The notes under the pieces: model-generated
The model's database searches: none
What the model saw: the letters and a program-made list of their open reading frames with translations, nothing else
What the model was told of the DNA's origin: nothing
Translations under genes and position numbers: made by a program
From: Conoideocrella luteorostrata
Lineage: Eukaryota; Ascomycota; Sordariomycetes; Hypocreales; Clavicipitaceae
Reading direction: 5' to 3'
Assembly: GCA_032433595.1 (NCBI GenBank)
Contig: JASWJB010000203.1
Location: 16,238 to 80,237 of the forward strand
DNA length: 64,000 nt
Shown here: positions 10,009 to 21,818 of the stretch, piece by piece
How the letters are laid out: every line of letters starts with the position of its first letter
Numbering within the stretch: the stretch's first letter is position 1

Positions 10009-13000
10009 ATGGCGCCAGAGAACGCAATTTGCAACAAAGCCAGAGAGTGCTTGGCAGCTTTCAACCATTGCATTGAGTCAATGACATCGACGCCATGGCC
10101 GCAAGACCAGCTTGACCGGTTCAACCTTTGGGCCGCCCACGGCGGCATCTTTGGAAGTTATCAGGGACGCACTTCCATGGACTGGCGCCTGCGCGAGCGA
10201 CCGGAGCTGGTGGACATGATGCTGCAACTTCTAGATCTGCTGCACGAGTATTTGTCTGGTAATTTCCACTCTCTGACCGACAACCTCGTGTTGCCATAAT
10301 AATGCTTGATAGCAATCTATACCTTGGCCGATCCCGTAAGCGATCCCGTAAGCGATCTCAAGTTTCATGCCGGCAGGACTATCACCGCTACACAAGATGC
10401 AGGCCACCAGACTCAGCCACCTTCATCTCACACATCAGCATCAACTAGCTCATCAGAATGTTCATTTGGTCTGGGTTCTGAAAAGCTGTCTGTAGTTGCA
10501 GATCCAGTCGATACAATGCGGGGGAAGGTGGAGCAGACAATTGCCGAACTTTTCAGAATCTCTGCAGCCATCCGCTCTGCCGGGATGAGCTACAGATATA
10601 CTAAAGCGGCAAACTTTGTCGAGTGGCAAGATGGCGTGAATTTAACACTAAGATTCAAAGAAGGCGTAGAGTTGCTGTTGCGATACAAGAAACCTTCCCC
10701 CAGCGACTACATGGTGAAGCGGCTGGTTGAAACTGTTTGTTTACGGCAGAGGGAACTCGCATACTCCCGCCGCAAGGGGATGGGCAGGAGCGGAAAGGAA
10801 GCGACGGAAGAGTCCATCAAATCCGACGGCGTGGCAAGCCTTCCACAGCGATCTACGGCTGGATATCCCGGACAATGCGGCTCTGGTTCAACCATGTCCA
10901 AAATTACTCCCACAGCTATAGGTGCATCGCGTGAAAAGACGGCGCAGCCTAATACAGTTCAGTCAACAATATACACCGCCACGTACGTGCCTACAACGGT
11001 TTTTCCTCAAGCAAAGCCTGTGAAGACCTTGATAACGCGACCGCAGTGGCGTACAATAGACGATTCCCTCACCAACCTTCCGCTATCACCAGAAGTGGGC
11101 GCAACGCTGGAGTTCGAATGCCCTTACTGTGCCATTCCGTTCGAAAGGACAAAATTCCAAGGATCCTCTTGGAGGTATGACATGATGTACTCTTTTATTG
11201 CCCTCTTAATTTCGAACGTCTTTTGTAACTGATCCTCTTTAGAAATCACGTTTTGGAGGATCTTCGACCATATATTTGCATTCTGCCCGACTGTATAACA
11301 CCACATGCCTTATACCAAGACAGCATTTCATGGATCAGCCACATGCAGACGAAACACAAAGTGGTAAAGTGGAAATGTGTCTCATCGTGCCACCCAGAGA
11401 TACAGGCCTTCTCGACGGAAGCAGAATTCTTAGCACATACCGAGTTTGAACACAAAGAAGACTTCACAACCGAAGAGATGCTGGAGCTGGCAAATCTTGG
11501 AAGATACGAGATCACTCGCGAGCTTGAGGTTGACATTTTGCCAAAGTGCCCAATATGTATGATCTCGTTCGAGAGCGAAGACTTTTTGAGTGTATACAGC
11601 CACATCGCTGAAGATCTTGTGGATTACGCTCGGATATCCCTCCCCGAGTCCCCACATGCCGATGCAAACTCGTCCCAGGAAGATTCTTCAAAGTCTGCAA
11701 GCGTCGACGATGGTAGGATCGGTCAAAGGCGTGAAAGTGAGATCGAGGCCAACAGGATGTTTCCATGGTCGTTGTGGGATTTCGATAGCCCAGAAACAAG
11801 AGGAGATCTCGACTGCTACGATGATGGCCTCAATCGCATCCCAGATCCAAGTAATACCGATGTTGCAGTGTTGGCTGAAATCCGATACGATATTTGCAAC
11901 GCAAGGCACAAACGTTTGCAGAAGAAGCCTGATCATAATCTACATTTGCTGAGACAATATAGAGAAGAACCTAATCCACACAAGGACGAAGATATGACCT
12001 TTTTTTTTAAAGACCCAGCGTTGCATACTAAAACTGCTAGTAACTTACCAGATCACCAATCCCAATCATCGGTTGAGGACTCGCAGAGCGAAAAGACCGA
12101 CGAAGGGGTCACAACCATTCCTATGCTTCAGAGCTTCAATGATCACACTCATCTTCGAAAGAATCATACTGGTATCGTATATGAAAACTATACTGTCGGG
12201 TGGATATGCGCCATAATCACAGAGTACGTTGCTGCACGACAATTTCTCGATGAAGAACATGAAGGACCAGTACACGTGTCGCTCAATGACAACAATGATT
12301 ACACACTAGGGAAAATAGGGAAACACAATGTCGTCATTACTGTCTTGCCTCCCGTGGATCATGGCGCATCACCTGCTGCAAGTGTCGCAAGAGAGATGCT
12401 GCATAGCTTTCCTAATATGAGATTTTGTCTGATAGTCGGCATTGGTAGCGGTGCACCGAGCAAAGGGCATGATATCCGCCTGGGCGACATTGTGGTTGGC
12501 ACTCCTCGATATGGGGAGGGTGGCGTGCTCCCGTACGACTTCGGCAGAACCATCCAACATCGGAGCCTCCAACACATCGGTGTTTTAAACCAGCCACCTA
12601 CAGTGCTACTGGAGGCGGTGAATGAACTCCAGGCAAAGTACGAGATAAATGGCCACAGATTTGGAGAGAACATAGACAATATTCTTCGAAAGATGCCAAG
12701 GCTGCAGAAGAAGTACAGCCGGCCAGACCCAAGCAGTGACAGACTGTATCAGTCTAAAATTATGCATTCTGCAAATAGCGACTCAAGCTGCGTAGCATCC
12801 TGTGGTACTGATCCATCAAAGCTGATACAGCGAACTGAGCGGACTCAAGACAAAGATAATCCGGTAATCCACTACGGCGTCATTGCCTCGGGAGACCAAC
12901 TGATGGAGGATGCCTCGGTTAGGGATAAGCTTGCCGCAGAAGAGGACATTCTATGCTTTGAAATGGGAGCGGCGGGGCTTATAAACCAGTTTCCTTGCCT

Positions 13001-16000
13001 CGTAGTCTGCGGTATATGCGATTACTCGGATTCTCACAAGAACATGGAGTGGCAGGGCTATGCAGCAATGGCGGCTGCTGCATATGCGAAAGATCTTCTT
13101 TGTCAAATAACCTTAGCCAAGGTTGAAGATGAGAAGACGTTCGGCGACATTCTATCCGGTAATTCCAGGCGTTGCAATTATATACAATGAAAACATGCTA
13201 ATTTCATGTACAGGTCTCCATAAAATTCAGGGAGAGAATTTGGACATTGCAAAAGAGCAGCTCCAAACCCAGAAAGAGCAAGAGTGTCACCAATTGTTCT
13301 GCCTCACAACTGACGACAGCGGCACATACGAGTGGTATAAAGACCGAGTAGAAGAAAGGGATGTAGGCACGTGCCTGTGGTTCTTGCAGCACGAGCACTT
13401 CCAGAGTTGGCTGAAACAGGAGACTGGCCCCTTGCTGGTAACGGCAGATCCTGGCTGCGGAAAGTCGGTGTTGGCTAAGTACCTGATCGACCACGCCCTA
13501 CCACGATCGACAACTATTTGCTACTTTTTCTTTAAATACCAAGACCAGAATACCGTCCGCCAAGCGCTTTGCGCGCTGCTTCACCAGCTCTTCTCTCAGA
13601 AGCCGTTACTAATTAAACATGCTATGGCACAATACATCAAGGATGAGCAAGATATGATAAACCGGACAGAATCGCTTTGGAAGATTCTACGAAACGCTAT
13701 AAAAGATCCTAAGGCAGGACCTATAGTTATTGTCCTCGATGCCGTGGACGAATGTGCTGAGTCAGACTTTTTGGACCTGATGCGGAATGTAGAGAGCCAA
13801 TTCCATAACGACCAGTCTGGCCAGGGCAAGTTTAAGTATCTTCTAACATGCCGCCCGTATGAGCGGATCATATCTAAGTTCAGCGGCCTGTTGTCTGCCT
13901 TTCCAATTAGCTATATACCAGGAGAGGAAGAGTCGGACCACATTAGCCAGGAGGTGAATCGCGTCATTACGCGTCGGGTCAATCAGCTATCGGAGGTGAA
14001 GCACCTCCCGTCCATGATCAAGAGCCACCTAGAGAGAAGGCTACAAGAGATTACCCACCGTACTTATCTCTGGGTATACCTCGTGTTCGAAAGCCTAGAG
14101 AAAACAGGCTTTAAGAAGACATTAAAGGGCATTGACTCCATGATCGCAAATCTCCCGAGGAGTATCATTGAGGCATATGAGCAAATTCTCAACCAGTGTT
14201 ACGACAAGGGACGGCAGATGGCTCGGAAAGTCTTCAGTATTATTTTAGCCGCGAGAAGGCCGCTAGCACTCTCGGAAATGAACGTTGCTGTGAACATAGA
14301 TGCCAGAGCACACTCTATTAATGATCTCGACTTGGAAGACCAAGTGGCCTTTAAGAGTCGTCTTAGATCTTGGTGTGGACTCTTTATCTCAGTTCATCAT
14401 AACAAGATTTATTTCCTTCATGAAAGTGCTCGCGAGTTTCTCTTAGCACAGTCGGCATCTCCAATAGATGTTCCGTCGAAGCTGCATTGGCATCACTCCA
14501 TTACTATTTGGGACGCACACGCTATTCTTGCAGAGGTCTGCGTTCTTTATCTTAACTTCTTCAACTCCGACATTAGCCTTCGGACAGATGTGTACAGGAA
14601 AGCCAGCCAGTCCGTCAATAGTCGAGCCTTCTTAGCCTACTCGGCCCAAACTTGGGGCAGTCACTTTCGCGAGGCTCGTTTCATGGACGATGCTAGTATT
14701 GTGCCTTTCGCTATGAGAATTTGTGATACAGATTCGGAGAGTTTCTCGGCATGGTTTAAAATTTATTGGAAGTCCACAGGCTGGCAGGCTACGAAGGATT
14801 TTACGGATCTTATGGTGGCAGCACATTTTGGACATAATGCCACTGCCAAGGTGCTTGTCGAGAAAGGTGCTAAGGTCAACGCGAAGGACAGCGGGTATAA
14901 TAGAACTCCGCTCTTATGGGCGGCCGGGAACGGGCACGAGGCCGTTGTCAAGCTGCTGGTCGAGAACGGCGCCGACATCGAGGCGCAGGATAAATACGGT
15001 CTGACGGCGCTGTTGTTAGCCGCCGAGAACGGGCACGAAGCCGTGGTTACGCTATTGCTCGACAGGGGCGCTAACGTTTGGCTGAAGGATAAACACGGTC
15101 AGACAGCGCTGTTGCCAGCCGCCGGGAACGGGCACGAGGCCGTTGTCAAGCTGCTGGTCGAGAACGGCGCCGACATTGAGGCGCAGGATAAATACGGCCA
15201 GAAGGCGCTGTTGCTAGCCGCCGAGAACGGGCACGAAGCCGTGGTTAAGCTATTGCTCGACAGGGGCGCTAACGTTTGGCTGAAGGATGAACACGATCAG
15301 ACGGCGCTGTTGCTAGCCGCCAAGAACGGGCACAAGTCTATTGTTAAGCTGCTGGTCGAGAAAGGCGCCGACGTCAAGGCACAGGATAAATACGGTCAGA
15401 CGGCGCTGTTGCTAGCCGCCGAGAACGGGCACAAGGCTATTGTTAAGCTGCTGGTCGAGAGAGGTGTTAATATTGAGGCGAAGCATAATAAGAACGGCTG
15501 GACAGCGCTATTGCTAGCCGCCAAGAACGGGCATGAGGCCGTTGTCAGACTGCTAGTCGAGAAAGGCGCTGATATCGAGGCAAAGCATAATAACAACGGT
15601 TGGACAGCGCTGTGTTGGGCCGCTGAGAACAGGCGCGAAGCCGTGGTTAAGCTGTTACTCGACTGGGGCGCTAACGTCGAGGCGAAGGATCAATTCGGTC
15701 AGACAGCGCTGTTGCTAGCTGCCAAAAACGGGCACGTGGCCGTCGTTAAGCTGCTGGTTGAGAAAGGCGCTGATGTTGAGGCGAAGCATAATAATGACAG
15801 TCGGACAGCGCTATGGTGGGCTGCTAAGAACAGGCGCGAAGCCGTAGTTAAGCTATTGCTCAACATGGGCGCTGACATCGAGGCAAAGAATCAACACCGT
15901 CAGACGGCGCTGTTAGCAGCCGCCGAGTACGGGCATATAGCTGTCGTTAAGCTGCTAGTCGAGCAAGGCGCCGATGTTGAGGCAAAGGACATATACAGTC

Positions 16001-16074
16001 AGACAGCACTGTTGCTAGCCGCCACGAACGGGCACAAGGCAGTCGTCAAGCTGCTGCAGCGAAGGTCTCGATAA
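10009..16074 (+). CDS. NLR-type protein: zinc-finger-like / nucleoside phosphorylase / NACHT / ankyrin repeats
   Basis: Four exons: join(10009..10258, 10313..11174, 11243..13158, 13214..16074); phases agree, 1962 aa. Residues 1 to about 200 are helical. About 330-505 hold degenerate C2H2-like clusters (CPYC, CPICM with spaced His). About 690-1000 match the PNP/UDP phosphorylase domain common in fungal NLRs (TVGWICAIITEYVAARQFL, VGIGSGAP, EMGAAG, GICDYSDSH). The NACHT domain follows, with Walker A DPGCGKS (Lys1093) and Walker B VIVLDAVDE (Asp1185). The C-terminus from about 1540 is 12 full ankyrin repeats plus a partial one. Such proteins are fungal counterparts of innate immune receptors: the repeats are thought to bind ligand, NACHT to oligomerise, and the N-terminal part to signal. 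Whether the phosphorylase domain is the effector or a nucleoside-processing part is unknown. Copies of an LTR flank both sides. Confidence 0.9.
14802..16071 (+). repeat. Coding tandem array of near-identical ankyrin repeats
   Basis: Thirteen units of 33 or 34 codons. Units 2-3 (from 14923) and 4-5 (from 15121) are a 198-bp duplication differing at only about a dozen bases. Phrases such as NGHEAVVKLL, TALLLAA and EKGADVEA recur almost unchanged through the array. Three units have an extra codon (KHNNNG type). High internal identity at the nucleotide level points to recent unit exchange or concerted evolution, as in hypervariable fungal recognition repeats. Confidence 0.9.
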
Positions 16075-16088
16075 CTACAAGACCAGGT

Positions 16089-16294
16089 TGTTGGAATCCT
16101 GCCGTCAGGTACAATAGGAAGCACGGAGCGGGTCACGTGGTCACCTTTCGGCCACGATATTTATACGGCGATATCGAGCCTTCCAACTTGACTTGTTTTC
16201 TTTTTTTTAGATATACAGACAGATTATACAATATATTGCATTTTGACCGCAAGAGGTATTGATACCCCCAGCAAAACACCCTGTGCAACCCACA
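16089..16294 (+). repeat. Solo LTR, family A, copy 2
   Basis: A 206-bp copy in the conventional orientation, starting TGTTGGAATCCTGCCGTC and ending GTGCAACCCACA. It begins 14 bp after the NLR stop codon. Flanks CAGGT and AGATT do not match, so either the target-site duplication has decayed or the copy arose by rearrangement. Confidence 0.8.
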
Positions 16295-16350
16295 AGATTC
16301 TATAAGTTTTTGGCGAGCAATGTTCACAAGAAACTAAGTGGGACTATAAC

Positions 16351-16557
16351 TGTGGGTTGCACAGGGGTGCTGTGCAAGTTGATCTAGATCAAATGCATCA
16401 AAATACAATATATTCAATAATAATCTCTGTCTGTCTAAGAGGGGAAAAACAAGTCAAGATACGATGCCTACGATGCTCGTATAAATAGGGTGGCTGAAAG
16501 GTGACCACGTGACTCGCTCCGTGCTCTTGTTGTGTGCTTGGCGGCAAGATTCCAACA
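16351..16557 (-). repeat. Solo LTR, family A, copy 3, with perfect target-site duplication
   Basis: A 207-bp copy from TGTGGGTTGCACAG to GATTCCAACA, on the minus strand like copy 1. It is flanked on both sides by ATAAC, a perfect 5-bp target-site duplication. This shows a genuine LTR-retrotransposon insertion followed by LTR-LTR recombination that removed the internal region. Confidence 0.92.
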
Positions 16558-17627
16558 ATAACGCTGACTCTCCTTGGCTTAGGCGCTGCCTTACTGTCTT
16601 AATAGAAACTATACGCTTATACACACCAGTACTAGCTACCCAGTGGACAGGTTTATACACTTACACACTTAAGGTCAATAAGAAGACCATCTTCATCCTG
16701 CCATAGACCATGGTTCTCCCTAGTTACTCTGCCATTTATACTTATTGTCAGAGGCCATCGCCTATGAGGACATTCAAAGATCCCCGCGGAGGCCGCGTAA
16801 CTAGTGATGCACCTAAGGCTACCGGGGAAAGAGTATCATGCAGCTAGCAAACTCTTCGCTGCGGGGTAGCGATGAGCATAAGTAGGGAGGAGAGGACAAA
16901 ATCTTTAGAAGGTCAGAGATTAAGACCGTCAACAATAGAGTGCTACCTTGCTGCTACGAAGTAACGAATACATCAGAAGTCTTGTTCATCACTCTGCTAT
17001 ATCAGAATCCAGGTCGAGACACTTATCCAAGATTCTGAGGTCCAGATCCTCTCGTTTGGCGAGCTTCTCACTGGATCATTGGTTCCTCTGAAGACAAAGA
17101 AGAATTAGTGGCTCCAGAACAGGGTACCTTCATCCCATGGTCCGAAGGAGAACGCTCCTGTCCTGACGAGAAGCCCTTGCAGGAGTTTATACGTATATTG
17201 ATTAAGGTATTCTCATAAGACGTTATTGCATATAAAACAATTTACAAAGTATGATACAAGATATTATAAGATATTTATCTACTAATAAGTCAAATTCTCT
17301 ATTTTATATATTAGATTTAATACATAACATAAGTAATCCCTACTAGTTATAGCTATCTTATTTAAACAAGTGCTGATATAAAAGAAAATAACTATTCACA
17401 TAATATAATTAATATACATAGAGTGGAATTTATTTCTAGACACAATATATAGAGTAGGCTAGCATAGAATATTATATTTATTGCTCCTAATCCTAATTTT
17501 CATTACTGAAGTAATTTATCAAGTCAAAAGAATATACCAAACACTCAACCTGACGTAGTGGTATTATTCGGAATTAATTAAGTTGAATAGTTTAAATATT
17601 TAGTTAGTCTATATGAGGCAATTTAAG
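16558..17627. other. AT-rich gene-free sequence
   Basis: No open frame of note. The part from about 17200 to 17600 is very AT-rich, with long A/T runs, and could be a mutated transposon remnant. No coding motifs can be read. Confidence 0.5.
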
Positions 17628-17842
17628 TGTAGGAAGCACAAGGCTTCTGATTTGACGTCAAACGGTTCTTGAACGAAGCAATAGATAAAATAAAGTATTT
17701 AATTCATTTATGACTGACTATCTAAGGGAGAAGAAGAAGATGAGGAGGAATGCCCCCGAGCGCGCCGTATTAAAGAGGCGTGCTAGGGTGGCCACGTGAT
17801 TTTGTCCGCAATTGTTTGTATGCTTGACAAGGGACTCCAACA
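17628..17842 (-). repeat. Solo LTR, family B, with perfect target-site duplication
   Basis: A 215-bp element from TGTAGGAAGCACAAGG to GGGACTCCAACA. Both flanks are TTAAG, a perfect 5-bp target-site duplication. It shares the GGCCACGTGA block and the CCAACA end with family A, so the two families are probably related. The copy at 3655-3866 is older and inverted. Confidence 0.92.
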
Positions 17843-18359
17843 TTAAGTTATCAGGAGTAAAATATTAAAATTATAAAGTGTTAATTAGCTTCACAAAGAA
17901 AGCATAGATTAAATTTCTTTCTAGGGAAAGCTATCTTAACTATACATACAATACACAAAGATAACTAAATATCTCCTTATGAAATGAAATGTAATCTATA
18001 AAGTGGCCACCCTAAGTGGCTTCCTATCAAACAAGGAAGAGTAAAGTCAGGATTAAAGGCCACACCTGTCCCGAGATGGACCCGAACAAGATTTAGCGCC
18101 ATGATAGTCCTTAGCCGCACCAGGATCCCCACGGCTAATAATAATGGCTCGAGGTGCGCTCCTCTCTAGGGATAGTAGGGACTCGATTTCTGCATAGCTG
18201 CAAATTTATTGAGAGCTATCCTATGCAATCTGTTCACTCGGACAAGTCCATTTTTGTAAAATCCTGACCATAGCATTGACAATATATTTTGACTCATAAA
18301 TATATAGCCTAGTAAGAATCCCAAGTAGGGCATGTAGTCAGAGCAGGGCCCTTGATGGC
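17843..18359. other. No gene seen
   Basis: AT-rich to about 18000, then more balanced. No supported feature; it leads into the ankyrin pseudogene. Confidence 0.4.
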
Positions 18360-18741
18360 GCAGGACGGATTCCATTGTTGTTAGCAACCCTACGCAGACA
18401 CCACGCCATAGCAGAGAGACTGCTCGCTCGAGGCGCTGAGTACGACTTGAACGGCTTCTACCAAGGCCACACACCACTAACATATGCGGCATCAATTGGA
18501 GACGAAGGGTTTGTCGAAATGTTCCTAAGTAAAAAAGCCCAGGTTGAGTTGAAAGATGTTGCGTATGACCGAACGACGCTATTGTGGGCTGCCAAGAATG
18601 GACACCACGCCGTTTGCGAAGCTGCTTCTTAAAAATAGAGCGAACCTGGAAGCGAAAGACCGTGATTACGGTCATACCACTCACTTATGGGCGTCCCAAA
18701 GTGGTTACAGTCCCGGGCGAAAGATATTCAATGCGGCTTGA
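18360..18741 (+). pseudogene. Ankyrin-repeat gene fragment with frameshift
   Basis: Ankyrin repeats are clear in one frame (HHAIAERLLARGAEYDLN, GHTPLTYAASIGDEGFVEM, RTTLLWAAKNGHHAV) up to about 18625. They then continue in another frame (AKLLLKNRANLEAKD, GHTTHLWASQSG). A single small indel separates them. No start, NACHT or other domain is attached. The units differ from those of the intact NLR, so this is a remnant of a different ankyrin gene. Confidence 0.8.
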
Positions 18742-19051
18742 ATCCGCTGGCTTGGGCCAAGAAAAACGGCCATCAAGCTGTCTTTCAACTGCTAAACAGA
18801 TACGGTGTGAGTTGAGGAATTTGAAAAATGTGGCGAGACTTCACTTGACCATTCAAAATTTGATTTGCGTTCTTCACGTTTACACAAATGTAGCGAGCTA
18901 GTGTTACTGCTCGGTCCTGGCTTTCCGGGCGAAACCTACCCGGGGCGGTCCAACCCAATCGTCACTCTTTTGCCCCTTGCTTGCAGCACACGCGTGAATT
19001 ATGTGGGTCTTTAATTGCCCCATGTATTCCTCTCACGGTGCGGGTTGAGCT

Positions 19052-19220
19052 CGGAGTCGAGGCCCTCCATCTTGTGATTCAGAAGGCAAACTGGCTTGAT
19101 GGCTGAAAAAGGTGGTGCCATTTACTAACGCCTGAAACACCGAGCCAATGCATTAGCAGCCTTGCAGAACCCTCGTGGACGGATCGATTCCGATTAATTG
19201 GACGCCGTCCAGTTTATTAG
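19052..19220 (+). repeat. Duplicated block A, first part
   Basis: Shows strong but imperfect similarity to about 20920-21071, including GAGTCGAGGC, CTTGTGATTCA, AAGGCAAACTGG and GGATCGATTCC in the same order. The second half of the copy resumes at 19868. Confidence 0.7.
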
Positions 19221-19867
19221 TAGTAAGACCACACGTACCACACTCGGATGTCGGGCTGTTCAGGTATGTGCCACCTTGCGTTTGTAGTGCGCCTGTGTAC
19301 GGAACGTATCCAGGGACAAGGAGCACTTGAACAAGAAATGGAGGAGGGGTGGTTCCATTTTCAAGAGATGCTCCGGTTCATCGGCGCGCCGCACCATGAT
19401 ATGCTAGCTACTGTCCTCAAAATAGTGCTAAAACTCTATATGCCCAAAGTATTTTATACATCCTAATAATACGGCTGGACTCACAGGTCCGCACGCCGCA
19501 CCGCGTGCGTGTTATTGTGGATGGCAAATTTTTGGCAAATTGGTAGCATAACGCCGGCATCTACTGACTACTTACGAACCGAGACAACTCAACGAGGGAT
19601 AAAAACAATAACCGTTGAGGGCTTATCAAGACTTTATTAATTTATTCAATGTATTGGTATATTTTATGTAGATTTGGTGCGATGGTGGGGTCGGCTCGTC
19701 ACTTCTCTCCCGCTGTACTCTGGATATGTTAAGGGGCCCCCAACTCTGCCAGAACCGCTACTGAGTGCCTAATATGCGGCGGAAACGCCCTGGGCGGCAC
19801 GGCCATATCCTGGTTTGACAAGGACCAAACAGCATAGCAACGTGCTGCTGCCAAGCTGGTGCTGGGA

Positions 19868-20075
19868 ATACCTCGGCCTTTGCTCTAGAACACGCTTCTT
19901 ATCTCATGGCTACCGTTCGAACATTGTCCAAGAGCTTGCTCTAATGTGCACGGATCAATCCAACGCTAGCATCGCATTTTTTAAATTGTACCTTGGGGAG
20001 TGCTCTCTCCTACTAAAGGCTCATGGAATATTTCTGCATTGCTATATGACAATCCCAGCGAAATTTTCCGGATTA
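19868..20075 (+). repeat. Duplicated block A, second part
   Basis: Similar to 21079-21262 (TTTGCTC-AGA, ATCTC-TGG, GGGGAGTGCTC, AATATTTC in order). In the other copy the two parts are adjacent; here about 650 bp lie between them, so this copy carries an insertion. Confidence 0.65.
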
Positions 20076-20919
20076 GACTGCCAATTTTGGCAATCTTGTG
20101 CTGCATCAAAGAAAAGGGGGCGGATGTCAATGAGAGAAGTAAGCTGCCAGTCACCAGAGTGGACTGGCATCCCACTGATTGCTAGTAGGCTTCAAAGCAA
20201 CTGCCCATGTGGTGCAGACTGATAGGCTCGCGATATAATGGGCCATCTCAAAACCTGGGGTTTATCTCAACAAAGGCTCCGTAGTTTAATAAAAAATAGA
20301 GGAACGTAGATGCTTCAATTGATGCAGCCAACCTTTTCTCCTGAATACCTGCGTCGACGGGCTTTCGCTCATCTGCACTCGCTCACTTCCCCCTGGTGTC
20401 CGCCCTACGCGTGCTTGCACACGCCAACCCGGCCGACCCGTAAGCATCATAGCCTACGCCACATCCACCTACTCCGTACAGTGGGGGTCCAGTAGTTTCC
20501 AGCCCAGCTTGCGTGCCGCAGCGCGACTCTGGGGGTTGGAAATTTATGGGCACAGACTGTAACAGCTGTAGATATAGGCAGCCTGCTTGGTTAATCCATA
20601 TGCAGGACTGTTGGAAATCGGTTTCCGAGCCCTCTTGTTATTGATCTTGGTGGCATTCCTGCACATGCACCCACCGCATGGACATCTCCGCCACTGACAA
20701 GCTTCATGCGCAGAGCAGAAATAGGTACCGCGCGCCAATGGGCGGCGTCCCTGTGTCTTCTGGGACTTTCGTGTTGCTGAATGTGCAGAGTGGTCAGTTG
20801 CAGGCTATATCTTGGGTTTCACAGCGTCATAGCCACCGATATTGTCACAGGCAATATAATATGCAATATTTGAGGCTTGCGCCAGATTGGACCAGAATTC
20901 CCCGCCCAGATCAAGCCTG

Positions 20920-21262
20920 GAGTCGAGGCTCTCCAGCTTGTGATTCAAAAGGCAAACTGGCCTTCATGACTGAAAAGGTGGTGTCATTTACACGACGGAC
21001 CTGAGCTAATGGATCGGGCATCCTCACGGAAGGATCGATTCCAATTAATTGGGCACCGCTTAATCTGCAGTATAACCCTAACCTTGGTCTTTGCTCCAGA
21101 TACATGTTTTCCATCTCGTGGTCATAGTTCAAACATTGCATAAGAGGTTATCTTATTGTGCGCGGGTTAACCACACGCTTTTTTTTTATTGCATCCTGTG
21201 GAGTGCTCCCTCCCAAGGGATCATCAAATATTTCCGGATCGCTTACTGCCCCAGCCTTTGTG
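20920..21262 (+). repeat. Duplicated block B, contiguous copy
   Basis: Contains both parts of the duplicated unit without the insertion found in block A, so it probably keeps the older layout. Both copies have many substitutions and stops. Confidence 0.65.
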
Positions 21263-21818
21263 CTGCTATAACGTCCATTCTAGGCGACATCTGACTCCTT
21301 TTTACCCAAGCTAAACGCAGGTCAGTTAGACGTCCTTACAAGTTCCTTGGTTTGAGTGCTCGAGAATTAGGCATTTGGATAATAATAGGCAAAGTCTTTA
21401 TTCTGATTGACATTGTCGTCGAAGTATTCGCTACATGGGTCATTATGGCTTCCCTGCTTAGTCTTATCGAGCGGTTAAAAGGTAAAACTATAAGTGTTGT
21501 CGTTACGACCGCCGAGCCGCCACAGACGTGATTGTGACCACTGCGCAAGCAGGTGGGCAAACTACGCATAGAGAAAGGATCAAAACTGTCAATATAGCCG
21601 GTCAAGCACTCTTTCCACTTGCTTACTTGATGCCATCTAGATCGTTCGTGAAGTGCACAAGCCAAGCTAAATTAGCAGGCATTGCGAACGAGGATCAAAC
21701 TAGGGAGAATAAACCACATGTAATTCTATGTGAAGCCCTCCTTTGTTACATCTAACCCACTAGGCATTAGAGATATGTTTTGAATGTATGTATATAACAA
21801 CCATTCTCTCATGTGTAT

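Larger units (their letters stand above)
18742..21818. other. Decayed duplicated sequence, no intact gene
   Basis: This stretch holds two diverged copies of one sequence (listed separately) and otherwise unrecognisable DNA. A phrase IKEKGADVNERSKLP near 20108-20153 recalls the end of an ankyrin unit, so the duplicated unit may derive from an ankyrin gene. No intact frame longer than about 135 codons is convincing. Confidence 0.5.

Noticed and set aside
14802..16071. Tandem repeats as a possible CRISPR array
   Set aside because: Units are coding ankyrin repeats without spacers, in a eukaryotic genome.
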